Source of the DNA: Leadbetterella sp964489955 | GTDB taxonomy: Bacteria; Bacteroidota; Bacteroidia; Cytophagales; Spirosomataceae | Length of the DNA stretch: 64,000 nt | Reading direction: 5' to 3' | Assembly: GCA_964489955.1 (NCBI GenBank) | Contig: CAZBAV010000003.1 | Location: forward strand, 69,936 to 133,935 | Shown: piece after piece, positions 9,293 to 18,078 of the stretch | Layout of the letters: every line of letters starts with the position of its first letter | Position numbering within the stretch: position 1 is the first letter of the stretch | The notes under the pieces: generated by a model | Database searches by the model: none | What the model saw: the letters and a program-made list of their open reading frames with translations, nothing else | Told to the model about the DNA's origin: nothing | Made by a program: the position numbers and the translations under genes

Positions 9293-10909
9293 ATGTTAAC
9301 TGTTTCTAACCTTTCGCTGCAATTCGGCAAAAGAGTCCTTTTTGATGAAGTAAATCTGAAGTTTGTCCCGGGTAACGTTTACGGCCTAATTGGGGCTAAC
9401 GGAGCAGGGAAGTCGACTTTTGTAAAAATAGTAGCGGGCGATATTGACCCTACTACCGGCCGTATAAGTATGGATCCAGGCGAACGGATGAGTGTTTTGA
9501 AACAGAACCAAAATGCTTATGATGAATACACCGTACTTGACACCGTTATGCGTGGAAATGAGCGTTTGTATGAAATCATGCAGGAAAAAGATGCCATCTA
9601 TGCTAAAGAAGATTTTTCTGAAGAAGACGGAAACCGTGCTGCAGAATTGGAAGGCGAGTTTGCCGAAATGAATGGCTGGGAAGCGGAGTCTGATGCGGCT
9701 TCGTTGTTATCTGGTTTGGGAATCGGTGAAGGCAGTCATTACACGTTAATGTCTGAAATGAACCCTGCTGAAAAAGTGAAGGTTCTTTTGGCACAAGCTC
9801 TTTTTGGTAATCCGGATGTGTTATTACTTGATGAGCCTACCAACAACCTTGACATTGAGTCTATCCTTTGGTTAGAAAACTTCCTGATGAACTTCAAGAA
9901 CACCGTTATCGTGGTTTCGCACGACAGACACTTCTTGGATAACGTTTGTACCTACATAGCCGATCTTGACTTTAAGAAAATCACCTTATACGGTGGAAAC
10001 TATAGTTTCTGGTACGAGTCTAGCCAGCTAGCGGCTAAACAGAAGGCTGACCAGAACAAAAAAGCCGAAGAAAAGAAGAAGGAATTGGAGGAATTTATCC
10101 GCCGTTTCTCTGCTAACGTGGCCAAATCTAAGCAAGCTACTGCCCGTCAAAAGATGATTGATAAGCTAGACATTACGGCCATCCAGCCATCATCTAGAAA
10201 ATATCCATTTATTGGCTTTAAACCAGAGCGTGAAGTGGGTGACCAAATGCTAGCAGTAGAAAACCTTAGCTATAAAAACGAAGAAGGCGAGTACCTTTTC
10301 AAGGACTTAAGTTTCCAGGTGGCGAAGGACCAGAAAATAGCGTTTTTGAGCAAAGACGGACAGTCTGTGAGTGCGTTCTTCGATATAATTATGGAGAAAA
10401 AGCAGCCGACTTCGGGTTCGTTTAAATGGGGCGTAACTATTACCAAAGATTATTTACCAAACGATAATAGCGACTACTTTACAGATAGCAGCATGAATTT
10501 GGTAGATTGGTTAAGACAGTATTCTACCGAAAAAGACGAGACTTTTATCCGTGGTTTCTTGGGTCGTATGCTTTTCTCTGGCGAAGAAGCCTTGAAGCAA
10601 TGTACGGTACTTTCGGGAGGAGAAAAACAAAGATGTATGTTCTCTAAGTTAATGCTTTCTAACTCAAACGTTCTCATCTTTGACGAACCTACCAACCACC
10701 TTGACCTAGAATCTATCCAGGCATTGAACAAAGGTTTGGAAGATTTTGATAGTAACCTGCTCTTCACATCGCATGACCACCAACTTACCAACTCGGTGGC
10801 CAACCGTATCATAGAACTTGGACCAAAAGGTTGTTTAGATAAGCTGATGACCTTTGATGAATTCTTAACAGACGAAAGAGTAAAAGCTCAGAGAAAGGAA
10901 ATTTATTGA
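9293..10909 (+). CDS. ABC-F family ATP-binding protein (YbiT-like)
   Basis: A soluble 538-residue protein with two ABC domains and no membrane segments; members act on ribosomes. Domain 1 has Walker A GANGAGKST (residues 34-42) and Walker B LLLDEPTNNLD, but its signature is degenerate (MSEMNPAEKVKVLLAQAL), as in E. coli YbiT. A charged linker (residues about 245-300) includes RRFSANVAKSKQATARQ. Domain 2 has a normal signature LSGGEKQR and LIFDEPTNHLD, but the position of its Walker A reads LSKDGQSVSAFF (about residues 351-362) and lacks GK[ST]. One composite ATP site therefore looks intact and the other lost. It has its own promoter and a terminator shared with the convergent gene. Confidence 0.88.
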   Translation: MLTVSNLSLQFGKRVLFDEVNLKFVPGNVYGLIGANGAGKSTFVKIVAGDIDPTTGRISMDPGERMSVLKQNQNAYDEYTVLDTVMRGNERLYEIMQEKDAIYAKEDFSEEDGNRAAELEGEFAEMNGWEAESDAASLLSGLGIGEGSHYTLMSEMNPAEKVKVLLAQALFGNPDVLLLDEPTNNLDIESILWLENFLMNFKNTVIVVSHDRHFLDNVCTYIADLDFKKITLYGGNYSFWYESSQLAAKQKADQNKKAEEKKKELEEFIRRFSANVAKSKQATARQKMIDKLDITAIQPSSRKYPFIGFKPEREVGDQMLAVENLSYKNEEGEYLFKDLSFQVAKDQKIAFLSKDGQSVSAFFDIIMEKKQPTSGSFKWGVTITKDYLPNDNSDYFTDSSMNLVDWLRQYSTEKDETFIRGFLGRMLFSGEEALKQCTVLSGGEKQRCMFSKLMLSNSNVLIFDEPTNHLDLESIQALNKGLEDFDSNLLFTSHDHQLTNSVANRIIELGPKGCLDKLMTFDEFLTDERVKAQRKEIY

Positions 10910-10930
10910 TTCCTTCCTTATTTAACATAA

Positions 10931-10970
10931 AAATAGACCCGCTGTGAAAACAACGGGTCTATTTGTTTTT
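10931..10970. terminator. Bidirectional intrinsic terminator
   Basis: An 11-bp perfect stem AAATAGACCCG (10931-10941) / CGGGTCTATTT (10954-10964) has a 12-nt loop. It is followed by a T-rich run on the plus strand and preceded by A residues, so it can end both the ABC-F gene and the convergent gene at 10969. Confidence 0.85.
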
Positions 10971-11958
10971 ACTCTTTATAGGTTATTAAAATTCGGACTG
11001 GCCTCCCTAGTATCTGGGAGTCTGTTCCTGCAATATTCTGTATACGTATGTGATTTGCTATTACATAGTATTCATACCTCGCAGAGGAAAAACTGAGCCC
11101 GGGAGGTATGTCACTGCCATACATATCACTGACAAGAATTGATACAGATAAAATTTTAGACTGTGTAAGACCATGAACTATTTCTGCCATTCCTCCAGAA
11201 AGATTGGAAGTAGTCCCGCTTAATTCTTTCATTTTTACTCTGGGAGCATCTTCTCCTAGTTTGCTAAATTTCTTGGTTTCAGAACCTCCGAAGATTATCA
11301 AATCTCCAAGCCCATTCAATTGCAATGCAGTGATATTATTTGTTTTAGAATGCAGTGTAATTAAATTAGAGCTAGCCGTGGTACTATTCCAGAAAATAGT
11401 TTCCCAGCCATTGTCCGATGTATTGGCGGTAGAAGTTCTAATACGGTTTAGACCCAAGGTAGCGTTTGTTGGGTTAAATAAATGAACAGTGGGGTCACTA
11501 ACTAAGCTTGTTGAATGTAAAACATGTAACCTAGCTGCCGGCTCCTCCGTACCTATGCCAACATTTCCGTTTTGGTCTATCAGCATTCTACTTACCATTG
11601 AGGTTGCCCCATTGGGCGTTGTCCTAAAAAGCATTTTTGTCCCATGACCTCCAGAACTCCAGTTCTCTGAAGCTCTAAATGAAATTTGGGCTCTTCCCAG
11701 AGTATTATAGTTTGGAGTATAATAGCCTCCTCCATATAAATTTAATAACGCGTTGTTCGCCAACACTGGCGTTTTGCTTGATGAAGACCCATTATACCTT
11801 TGAGAGAGCAATCCTAAGTAAGAATCGTTTGATCTAACCACTATGTTTTCATACACCCCGCCCTCACTAAACGTGTTCCCTGGCGTAATGGTAATACTTT
11901 GGGCAAATAGAAAGCTAGAGCAAGCCCAAAAAAGAAATAGTAAAATGAATTTTTTCAT
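10969..11958 (-). CDS. Secreted hypothetical protein with tail-fibre-like GNVGIGT motif
   Basis: A 329-residue protein with a signal peptide ending SFLFAQ. The segment DQNGNVGIGTEEPAARLHV (around residues 130-148) is a motif common in secreted Bacteroidota proteins that resemble phage tail-fibre or hemagglutinin repeats. The remainder is Ser/Thr/Asn-rich and beta-predicted, which suggests an extracellular fibre or adhesin-like role; no enzymatic motif is visible. The 3' end overlaps the shared terminator. Confidence 0.6.
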   Translation of the reverse strand: MKKFILLFLFWACSSFLFAQSITITPGNTFSEGGVYENIVVRSNDSYLGLLSQRYNGSSSSKTPVLANNALLNLYGGGYYTPNYNTLGRAQISFRASENWSSGGHGTKMLFRTTPNGATSMVSRMLIDQNGNVGIGTEEPAARLHVLHSTSLVSDPTVHLFNPTNATLGLNRIRTSTANTSDNGWETIFWNSTTASSNLITLHSKTNNITALQLNGLGDLIIFGGSETKKFSKLGEDAPRVKMKELSGTTSNLSGGMAEIVHGLTQSKILSVSILVSDMYGSDIPPGLSFSSARYEYYVIANHIRIQNIAGTDSQILGRPVRILITYKE

Positions 11959-12350
11959 AAGACATAAAGTTTAGTTTGGCAGCAATCTAAAACTCTTTTC
12001 CCTCTATTTTATACCCAGAGGCGTTTCCACTTTGTGAATCACAGAGTACATTTAGTAAACAACAGAGACTTTACTTTATGGTAGAGGTTTTTTTGCTCGT
12101 TTTAGCATTTCTGCATGTTGCTTTTCATATGAGCAGATAGCAAAAAAAGTAAAGTCACGATAAGAAATTCCTGCGTGGAAGTAGACAGTGTTACTACAAT
12201 TAACCGAGTGTATCACCCCCCATCTCTTTAGAAACTGGAATTAGGTTAGCACTTTAAATATTCAATGGTTTAAGTGACACTCTCCAGAACCTGTATAGTT
12301 TTGTTTCTATTTAGTTTTTACATATATTGCATATCCCAAACCATTTAACT
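11959..12350. other. Intergenic region between divergent genes, with a long imperfect inverted repeat
   Basis: No gene is seen. It contains the inverted repeat listed at 12067-12156 and a TAnnTTTG match (TAGTTTTG, 12296-12303) 47 bp before the SDR start, without a convincing -33 element. It must carry the promoters of the two divergent genes. Confidence 0.5.
12067..12156. repeat. 90-bp nested inverted repeat (MITE-like or RNA hairpin)
   Basis: The outer arms GACTTTACTTT (12067-12077) and AAAGTAAAGTC (12146-12156) are a perfect 11-bp inverted repeat. Inside them TTTTTTTGCT (12088-12097) pairs with AGCAAAAAAA (12139-12148). No clear target-site duplication flanks it. It could be a small miniature element or a structured transcript. 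Confidence 0.5.
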
Positions 12351-13154
12351 ATGCATTATCCCCTTAGCGGCAAAACAGTTCTCATTACTGGCGGAGGCTC
12401 TGGTATCGGAAAAATCATGGGTAGGAAGGTACTGGAAAGAGGGGCAAAACTACTGGTTTGGGATATTAGTGCTGATCACATTGCTGCTTTAGAGACGGAG
12501 CTAAAGACATTAGGAGAAGTACATACTTGGCAAATGGACATTTCTGATAAACAGCAGATTATCACCAAGGCCAAGGAGGTCTTAGAAAGTCACGAAGTAG
12601 ATATCCTTATTAATAATGCGGGTATAATTGTAGGTAAGCATTTTCAAGACCACACAGTACAGGAAATTTACCAGACCATGGAAATAAACGCCAACGCACC
12701 CATGTATATAGCGGCTCAGTTTTTACCTGGTATGTTAAAAAGACAGCACGGATCTATCTGTAACATAGCCTCTTCGGCAGGCTTAATCTCTAATCCGAAG
12801 ATGTCTGTGTATGTAGCCAGTAAGTGGTCGCTCACGGGCTGGTCAGATAGCCTAAGGATAGAAATGGAACAACTAAGAACGGGTGTGGGAGTAACCACAG
12901 TAACGCCTTATTACATAAATACCGGGATGTTTGATGGAGTAAAATCGCTAATTCCGATTTTGGATCCAGAAAAAACTGCAGAGAAAATAATCCGAGGTAT
13001 AGAAAAGGGTAAGGTTTTTGTAAGTATGCCATGGAGCGTCCGTTTTGTGAGATTAGGGCAAGCCCTATTTCCTATATGGTTTTTCGACTGGTTTATTGGA
13101 AAAGTGCTCGGGGTATACTCCACAATGGAACATTTCACCGGTCGTATCAAATAA
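12351..13154 (+). CDS. Short-chain dehydrogenase/reductase (classical SDR)
   Basis: A 267-residue NAD(P)-dependent oxidoreductase. The Rossmann nucleotide-binding motif TGGGSGIG lies near residue 13, the structural NNAG follows, and the catalytic Ser plus YVASK (YxxxK) are in the segment SSAGLISNPKMSVYVASKWS. The sequence around the active site and the C-terminal hydrophobic stretch FPIWFFDWFIGKVLG resemble the membrane-associated SDR16C group (retinol/hydroxysteroid-type), so the substrate is probably a lipid alcohol or ketone; this is inference. The ATG at 12351 is preferred over an in-frame TTG at 12327 because MHYPLSGKTVLITGG matches family N-termini. Confidence 0.82.
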   Translation: MHYPLSGKTVLITGGGSGIGKIMGRKVLERGAKLLVWDISADHIAALETELKTLGEVHTWQMDISDKQQIITKAKEVLESHEVDILINNAGIIVGKHFQDHTVQEIYQTMEINANAPMYIAAQFLPGMLKRQHGSICNIASSAGLISNPKMSVYVASKWSLTGWSDSLRIEMEQLRTGVGVTTVTPYYINTGMFDGVKSLIPILDPEKTAEKIIRGIEKGKVFVSMPWSVRFVRLGQALFPIWFFDWFIGKVLGVYSTMEHFTGRIK

Positions 13155-13209
13155 AACAATCTGGAGTTCGTTAATATAGTGCTTTAACCAAAGTTTAAAT
13201 TTTGGAACA

Positions 13210-14031
13210 GTGAGGAGTCTTTTAATTTTTGGTATTTGTTTAGGGGTACAAAGTGTTTGCTTAGCCCAAAAACCCATCAGCTCTGGTCCACTAGCCCAAG
13301 GGGCTAAGGATAATTCTGTAGATCATCATGTGGCTAACACATCTAAGATAGATTCTGATACTTCTGTAGATAGGGAAAAATCTAAGCCTCGCCAAGCACC
13401 CGCTGGAGTAGATATAAACTATTTGCCCTTATTCGGAAATTTTGAAAAGACCGAAAATCAACTCATTAACGACGAAATATTCCGTTCTGATTGTGACCTT
13501 CAGTTTAAAACACGAAAAGAAGCCAGTGATTTTTTCACAAAAATGGCATGGGAATATCTTGGCGAAGGCGATAAGAATACTGCCATAAACCGGTTTAACT
13601 TATCTTATTTATTGCAGCCAGAAAACGTAGACGTTTATTGGGGCCTGGGAGTTATTGAGTTCCAAAACCAGAACTTTGACTCGGCAATAGACTTAATGTC
13701 CCAGGGTCTAGCCTTGTCAGATGGAAAAAATTATGTATTTATGGTAGACTTAGCTACAGTTTACCTTACCTCTGCTTTTAACAAATCTAAGGCTACTCTG
13801 GAAATAGAAACCGCAAAAACCTTACTGAGTGACGCCATAAAAATAAAAGACCAGTATACCCCTGCATTTGTTCAGATGACAGTAATGAACATTCTGGAAA
13901 ACCAGATTGATGCGGCCTGGAAAAACTTTCACAAAGCTTGCGAGCTTAACCCTCGGGAAGTAAACAGGGAAGTATTGATTGAACTGCTTAACCGCAAAGA
14001 AGACCCAAAAGGTATTTTTAAGAAAGAATAA
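13210..14031 (+). CDS. Secreted tetratricopeptide-repeat protein
   Basis: A 273-residue protein with a signal peptide (LLIFGICLGVQSVCLAQ). A low-complexity region follows, and then TPR-like repeats from about residue 108 (WEYLGEGDKNTAINRFNLSY, PENVDVYWGLGVIEFQNQNF). Such proteins are usually scaffolds for protein interactions, here in the periplasm. Initiation is at GTG 13210: a stop lies ten codons upstream with no ATG between. It is 55 bp downstream of the SDR gene on the same strand, possibly in one transcript. Confidence 0.7.
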   Translation: MRSLLIFGICLGVQSVCLAQKPISSGPLAQGAKDNSVDHHVANTSKIDSDTSVDREKSKPRQAPAGVDINYLPLFGNFEKTENQLINDEIFRSDCDLQFKTRKEASDFFTKMAWEYLGEGDKNTAINRFNLSYLLQPENVDVYWGLGVIEFQNQNFDSAIDLMSQGLALSDGKNYVFMVDLATVYLTSAFNKSKATLEIETAKTLLSDAIKIKDQYTPAFVQMTVMNILENQIDAAWKNFHKACELNPREVNREVLIELLNRKEDPKGIFKKE

Positions 14032-14119
14032 TCTTACGCTTATTTATGTACTCTTCAGGCATGCCTAGCCTGTCGCTCACTTTATAATAATAGGGTAATT
14101 CTGGTAAACACGTATAGTC

Positions 14120-15217
14120 TCAAGGTTTAAGCTTAATAGCCTTCCCCTTTTTTGCACTTTTTGCCGCAGCGTCAAGAATCTCAACAACTATCATATTGTT
14201 TTCTAACGAACTTAAATCAAACTCCGATAGTGTAATTTGGTTACGTATTACACCCCTAAAAAGCGAAAATGGGTCATCATAAGGCTTGCTTCTTTCTTCC
14301 AGATTAAACACATTCTCTGTATACCCATCATACCCTTTAGACATTCTTAGTTTTAAGAGATTTCTATTTTCGGCAAAAACACTCCCACGTGTTCCATATA
14401 TCTCTATATCTTTTCTACCTATTGGCCAGTTCCACGATGGCTGGATGACGGCATTTGCTTTATTATAGACCAAGATTATATTTGACTCATCCTCCACTTT
14501 TTCGTTATTCTCAGACTGAAATTGCTGGTTTACGGCTAACACTTTTGTTGGCTTTTGCCCTTTCATGAGCCATGTCATAAGGTTAGCTCCATAACAGCCG
14601 AAATCTGTTAAAGCACCGCCCCCATTTAAAACAGGGTCTGTAAGCCAGTCTAAAAATTCAGCGGGGACACCTATATTTTTAGGGCCTTTATGCCCGTCTC
14701 TAACCAACACTTTTTGGACGTCTCCTATTTCACCACTACTTATCATTTCGTAAGCTTTGTGGTTGGAAGGATACCAGGTTGTTTCATAATTAGTAAGCAG
14801 GTGTATCTGGTGTTTTTGGGCCAGAGCTTCCATTTTTTTGGCATGTTTCATGTTTGTCGCCAGAGGTTTCTCCACCATTACATGAATGCCTAGCGGAGCA
14901 AAAGCACTAACCACAGCCAAATGGTCATAAATAGGACCAAAAGCCGCTACACCTTCAGGAAGGGTGTTTTTAAGTAATTCGCCAATAGAATTATAAACCA
15001 GTTTATCTGAGAAACCATATTGTTTGGCATACTTTTCTACCACCATCTTGTCTGGTTCTACAATGCCTACTATCTCAATATCCCCACGTTTTTCGCTTTC
15101 AAAAACCCAGTGGACATGTGAATGCGTAAGATTAATTACTGCTAACTTCAATGGCTGTTCCTTAGCTTGGAGAACTAAAAACAAAAAGGAGAAAATGAGT
15201 GTCAAAGTATGCTTCAT
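14120..15217 (-). CDS. Exported Gfo/Idh/MocA-family oxidoreductase
   Basis: A 365-residue protein with an N-terminal signal peptide (MKHTLTLIFSFLFLVLQA), then a Rossmann-type NAD(P)-binding domain (LKLAVINLTHSH, VEPDK) and the family motif MVEKPLATN near residue 115. The C-terminal alpha/beta substrate domain is present in full length. The family oxidises or reduces sugars and related polyols; an exported member suggests a periplasmic or surface sugar derivative, but the substrate is unknown. After its TGA stop the same frame stays open for about 30 codons (14018-14116, including YYYKVSDRLGMPEEYINKRK), which looks like a coding remnant. 80 bp lie between it and gcvT on the same strand. Confidence 0.8.
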   Translation of the reverse strand: MKHTLTLIFSFLFLVLQAKEQPLKLAVINLTHSHVHWVFESEKRGDIEIVGIVEPDKMVVEKYAKQYGFSDKLVYNSIGELLKNTLPEGVAAFGPIYDHLAVVSAFAPLGIHVMVEKPLATNMKHAKKMEALAQKHQIHLLTNYETTWYPSNHKAYEMISSGEIGDVQKVLVRDGHKGPKNIGVPAEFLDWLTDPVLNGGGALTDFGCYGANLMTWLMKGQKPTKVLAVNQQFQSENNEKVEDESNIILVYNKANAVIQPSWNWPIGRKDIEIYGTRGSVFAENRNLLKLRMSKGYDGYTENVFNLEERSKPYDDPFSLFRGVIRNQITLSEFDLSSLENNMIVVEILDAAAKSAKKGKAIKLKP

Positions 15218-15297
15218 GCTATTGGGTAGGTTGAATTATTAAGCTATGAGGTAAAAATGAAGGCTAGGTTTTATACCTAGCCCAGCTTATAAATATC

Positions 15298-16392
15298 TTA
15301 TACGTTGTCTTTCACAAAAGGCGGCTTAACAACCTTTGCAGCATTAAGCTTCTCCCGTATTTTAACAAAGATTTCTGTACCTACCTTGGCATGCGGAAGT
15401 GCCACATAACCTAATGCAATTCCTTTGTTTAGCGATGGCGACATTGTTCCAGAAGTAATCTCTCCAATGGTATTTCCGTCTGCGTCTGTTATTTCATAGT
15501 GGCTTCTCGGAATGCCTCTCTCTATGATTTCTAAAGCTACCAGTTTGCGTTTTAAACCAGCTGCTTTTTCGGCTTGTAAGTTTTCGCTGTTTATGAAACT
15601 TTTGGTAAACTTAGTAACCCAACCCAGGCCGGCTTCAAGTGGCGAAGTCTCGTCGGTAATGTCGTTTCCGTATAAGCAATAACCCATTTCTAAACGTAGT
15701 GTATCTCTGGCTCCCAAGCCTATTGGCTTTATATCAAATTCTGCTCCGGCTTCAAATATTTTATTCCAAACATCCAAAGCTATCTCATTAGGCACATAAA
15801 TCTCAAATCCGCCTGCTCCGGTGTATCCGGTGGCCGAAATCAAGACATCATCATGTCCGGCAAACTTACCTTTCTTAAATGAATAGTATTCTATAGCAGA
15901 AAGGTCTTCATCTGTAAGTTTTTGTAAGGCCTTTACAGCGTTTGGTCCCTGCACCGCAAAAAGACTTGTGGCATCAGACAAGTCGGTCATTTCCACACCA
16001 AACGTGTTATGTTTGCTAATCCAATCCCAGTCTTTCTTTATGTTTCCTGCATTTACTACCAGGTAATACTCGTTATCCGCAATTTTATACGTGAGAAAAT
16101 CGTCTACAATTCCTCCTTTATCGTTTGGCAAATAACCGTACTGTATTTTCCCGTCATAAAGTACCGAAACATCATTGGAAGAAACTAGCTGAAGTAATTC
16201 AAGTGCTCTTTCGCCTTTTAGAAGAAACTCTCCCATGTGTGACACATCAAAAACGCCTACGCTGTTTCTTACGGCCAAGTGCTCTTCCTTGTCCGATGAA
16301 TATCTTACAGGCATAATGAAACCTGCAAAAGGCACCATTTTACCACCAATAGATTCGTGAAAGTCGCTCAGAGTTATTTTTTTATCAGACAT
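15298..16392 (-). CDS. gcvT: Glycine cleavage system aminomethyltransferase (T protein)
   Basis: A 364-residue enzyme of normal length. It transfers the methylene group from aminomethyl-lipoyl H protein to tetrahydrofolate and releases ammonia. Family signatures visible: GGKMVPFAGFIMPVRY, VFDVSHMGEF, FAVQGPNA, SATGYTGAGGFEIY and LGARDTLRLEMGYCLYGND, where the Asp and Arg contact folate. The C-terminal barrel ends KPPFVKDNV. The gene has its own promoter at 16413-16443. Other gcv genes are not in the window. Confidence 0.95.
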   Translation of the reverse strand: MSDKKITLSDFHESIGGKMVPFAGFIMPVRYSSDKEEHLAVRNSVGVFDVSHMGEFLLKGERALELLQLVSSNDVSVLYDGKIQYGYLPNDKGGIVDDFLTYKIADNEYYLVVNAGNIKKDWDWISKHNTFGVEMTDLSDATSLFAVQGPNAVKALQKLTDEDLSAIEYYSFKKGKFAGHDDVLISATGYTGAGGFEIYVPNEIALDVWNKIFEAGAEFDIKPIGLGARDTLRLEMGYCLYGNDITDETSPLEAGLGWVTKFTKSFINSENLQAEKAAGLKRKLVALEIIERGIPRSHYEITDADGNTIGEITSGTMSPSLNKGIALGYVALPHAKVGTEIFVKIREKLNAAKVVKPPFVKDNV

Positions 16393-16710
16393 TTAATTAG
16401 TTTGTTTTTATGCAAATATACGGAATAGTTGGGAGGCCACAATGCCAGCCCACTCTTACAGAAATTAGGACCCGTCAGAAAACGATTTCTGGAATTAATA
16501 CAATTTTTACGGGTAGAGAAGAATTCAAGCAGCAAATATATTTCCATGATTTTTATTTCACAATATACTATCTTACTTGCTGATTTAAAGAGTTATACAA
16601 TAAAAAATTTAAGGTTTTTCAATTTCTTAACACTTATCTTTTCCAACTTTTTTCATCACACATTAGTCCTGTATTTAAGGGTGGCCACCTGAAACAATAA
16701 ATAATAGATA
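16393..16710. other. Intergenic region between divergent gcvT and lipoprotein genes
   Basis: AT-rich and without a gene. It contains the gcvT promoter and a perfect 10-bp palindrome GGTGGCCACC at about 16680-16689, about 20 bp before the start of the lipoprotein gene, which could be an operator. Confidence 0.5.
16413..16443 (-). promoter_or_regulatory. gcvT promoter
   Basis: Read on the minus strand, ATTG at 16443-16440 and TATATTTG at 16420-16413 are separated by 19 bp, which fits the Bacteroidota consensus TTTG-N19-TAnnTTTG with one mismatch. The coding start is 20 bp downstream. Confidence 0.6.
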
Positions 16711-17862
16711 ATGAGAAAAGTAATTTGGAAGATCACTTCCATAATAGGAATAGTTTGGCTAAGTCTTGGGTGCAATAATGACGAAATCACCGTGCCAGAA
16801 CCTGGTAAAACACAATTAGTAGATTTAGGAGAGCTCCCTGCAAAAGTCGAGGTGGCCTACGGTTTTAAACCTGCTGTTGCTACCTCAGAGAAGGTGGTAA
16901 TAGCTACTAATGACGGTGTTTGGGAATTTAATACAACTACATCTAAATGGGCACGATTAGGCCTTGATGGCAAAGAAGTCACATTGGTATATGCTCACCC
17001 GCAAGATGCCAACTTGCTATTTGCCGGCATAAACACAAATGTACACGAAGGCGAGAAATCTCTTTTTAGGTCGGAAGATGCCGGTAAAACCTGGATTGCG
17101 GTAGAAACCCCGATCTACAACATTTGGGATGAAAAGTACGAACTCTACTATGATTTGGTAGTACGTCCTAACTTTCCCGATCACATTTACGCTAACATGA
17201 GCGGGACTACCATTGCCATTTCTACTGACAAAGGAAAGAACTGGAAAAGAACAAACGACAAAGAAGACTCTAATTTTGGGTACCAGAGCAATTTGGTTTT
17301 CTTACCCGGTCAGCCCAATAAAATCTATCAAGGCAGCGAAAACCCATTAGATTTTGCTTGGTTGGGCGAGTATGAGATTGACGCTAGTAATCCTTCTAAA
17401 TTGGGAGAAGCGAAGTTACTGGTAAATATAGATACCTGGAGTAATAGAAGGCCTGTGGAACTTATTACCAACACCTTTACGGGTAATGCTATCTATGTAG
17501 GCCAAGAAGGTGCTCTTTCTAAAGTTGTTAATGGACAATCTTCTTATATTTTCAAAGTAGACGACGAAGAGGAGCTTTCTGCGGAAAAAGCGAAATTTCC
17601 TTATGCATACATTTATGGGGTTTGGGTAAATCCTCAAAACACCAACCATATTCTTTTTGGAGGAGGTATTAACGGCTTACAAGAAACGCTGAGCTTGTTT
17701 GAAACTGTAGACGAAGGTAAACATATTGTTCAGTTTGACACCAAATTAGGGATGACTGAGCCATTTATACACAAAATTCTACATACGGGTTCCGGTCCGC
17801 TTATACTCGTATCAGATTTAAGCACCAATAAAGTAAAGTTGTTTAAGTATAATTTGAAATAG
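16711..17862 (+). CDS. Lipoprotein with Asp-box (BNR/sortilin-like) beta-propeller
   Basis: A 383-residue protein whose signal sequence ends WLSLGC, a lipobox that predicts lipid anchoring. The mature part contains Asp-box motifs, SEDAGKTWIAVE near residue 125 and STDKGKNWKRT near 172, as found in sialidase and sortilin-type propellers. Catalytic sialidase residues are not evident, so a binding or structural propeller is more likely. It stands alone between gcvT and the alpha-2-macroglobulin gene. Confidence 0.7.
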   Translation: MRKVIWKITSIIGIVWLSLGCNNDEITVPEPGKTQLVDLGELPAKVEVAYGFKPAVATSEKVVIATNDGVWEFNTTTSKWARLGLDGKEVTLVYAHPQDANLLFAGINTNVHEGEKSLFRSEDAGKTWIAVETPIYNIWDEKYELYYDLVVRPNFPDHIYANMSGTTIAISTDKGKNWKRTNDKEDSNFGYQSNLVFLPGQPNKIYQGSENPLDFAWLGEYEIDASNPSKLGEAKLLVNIDTWSNRRPVELITNTFTGNAIYVGQEGALSKVVNGQSSYIFKVDDEEELSAEKAKFPYAYIYGVWVNPQNTNHILFGGGINGLQETLSLFETVDEGKHIVQFDTKLGMTEPFIHKILHTGSGPLILVSDLSTNKVKLFKYNLK

Positions 17863-18078
17863 GCTGGAGATACTTTTTGGAGTATCCATATGAGTCCGTC
17901 TATCAAGTCGGACTCATTCTCTTTATAAGAAAAAGTAAATTTATTCGTTATAAACTAAATAAATAGTTAAACTTTTTACTGTTAAAGACTGTCTATATTT
18001 ACATAATCTACATATGTAATATAAACTTAGACAAGACCGTTTTCTTTGAATACTTCTAGTCCCGAAAAAATAAAACTT

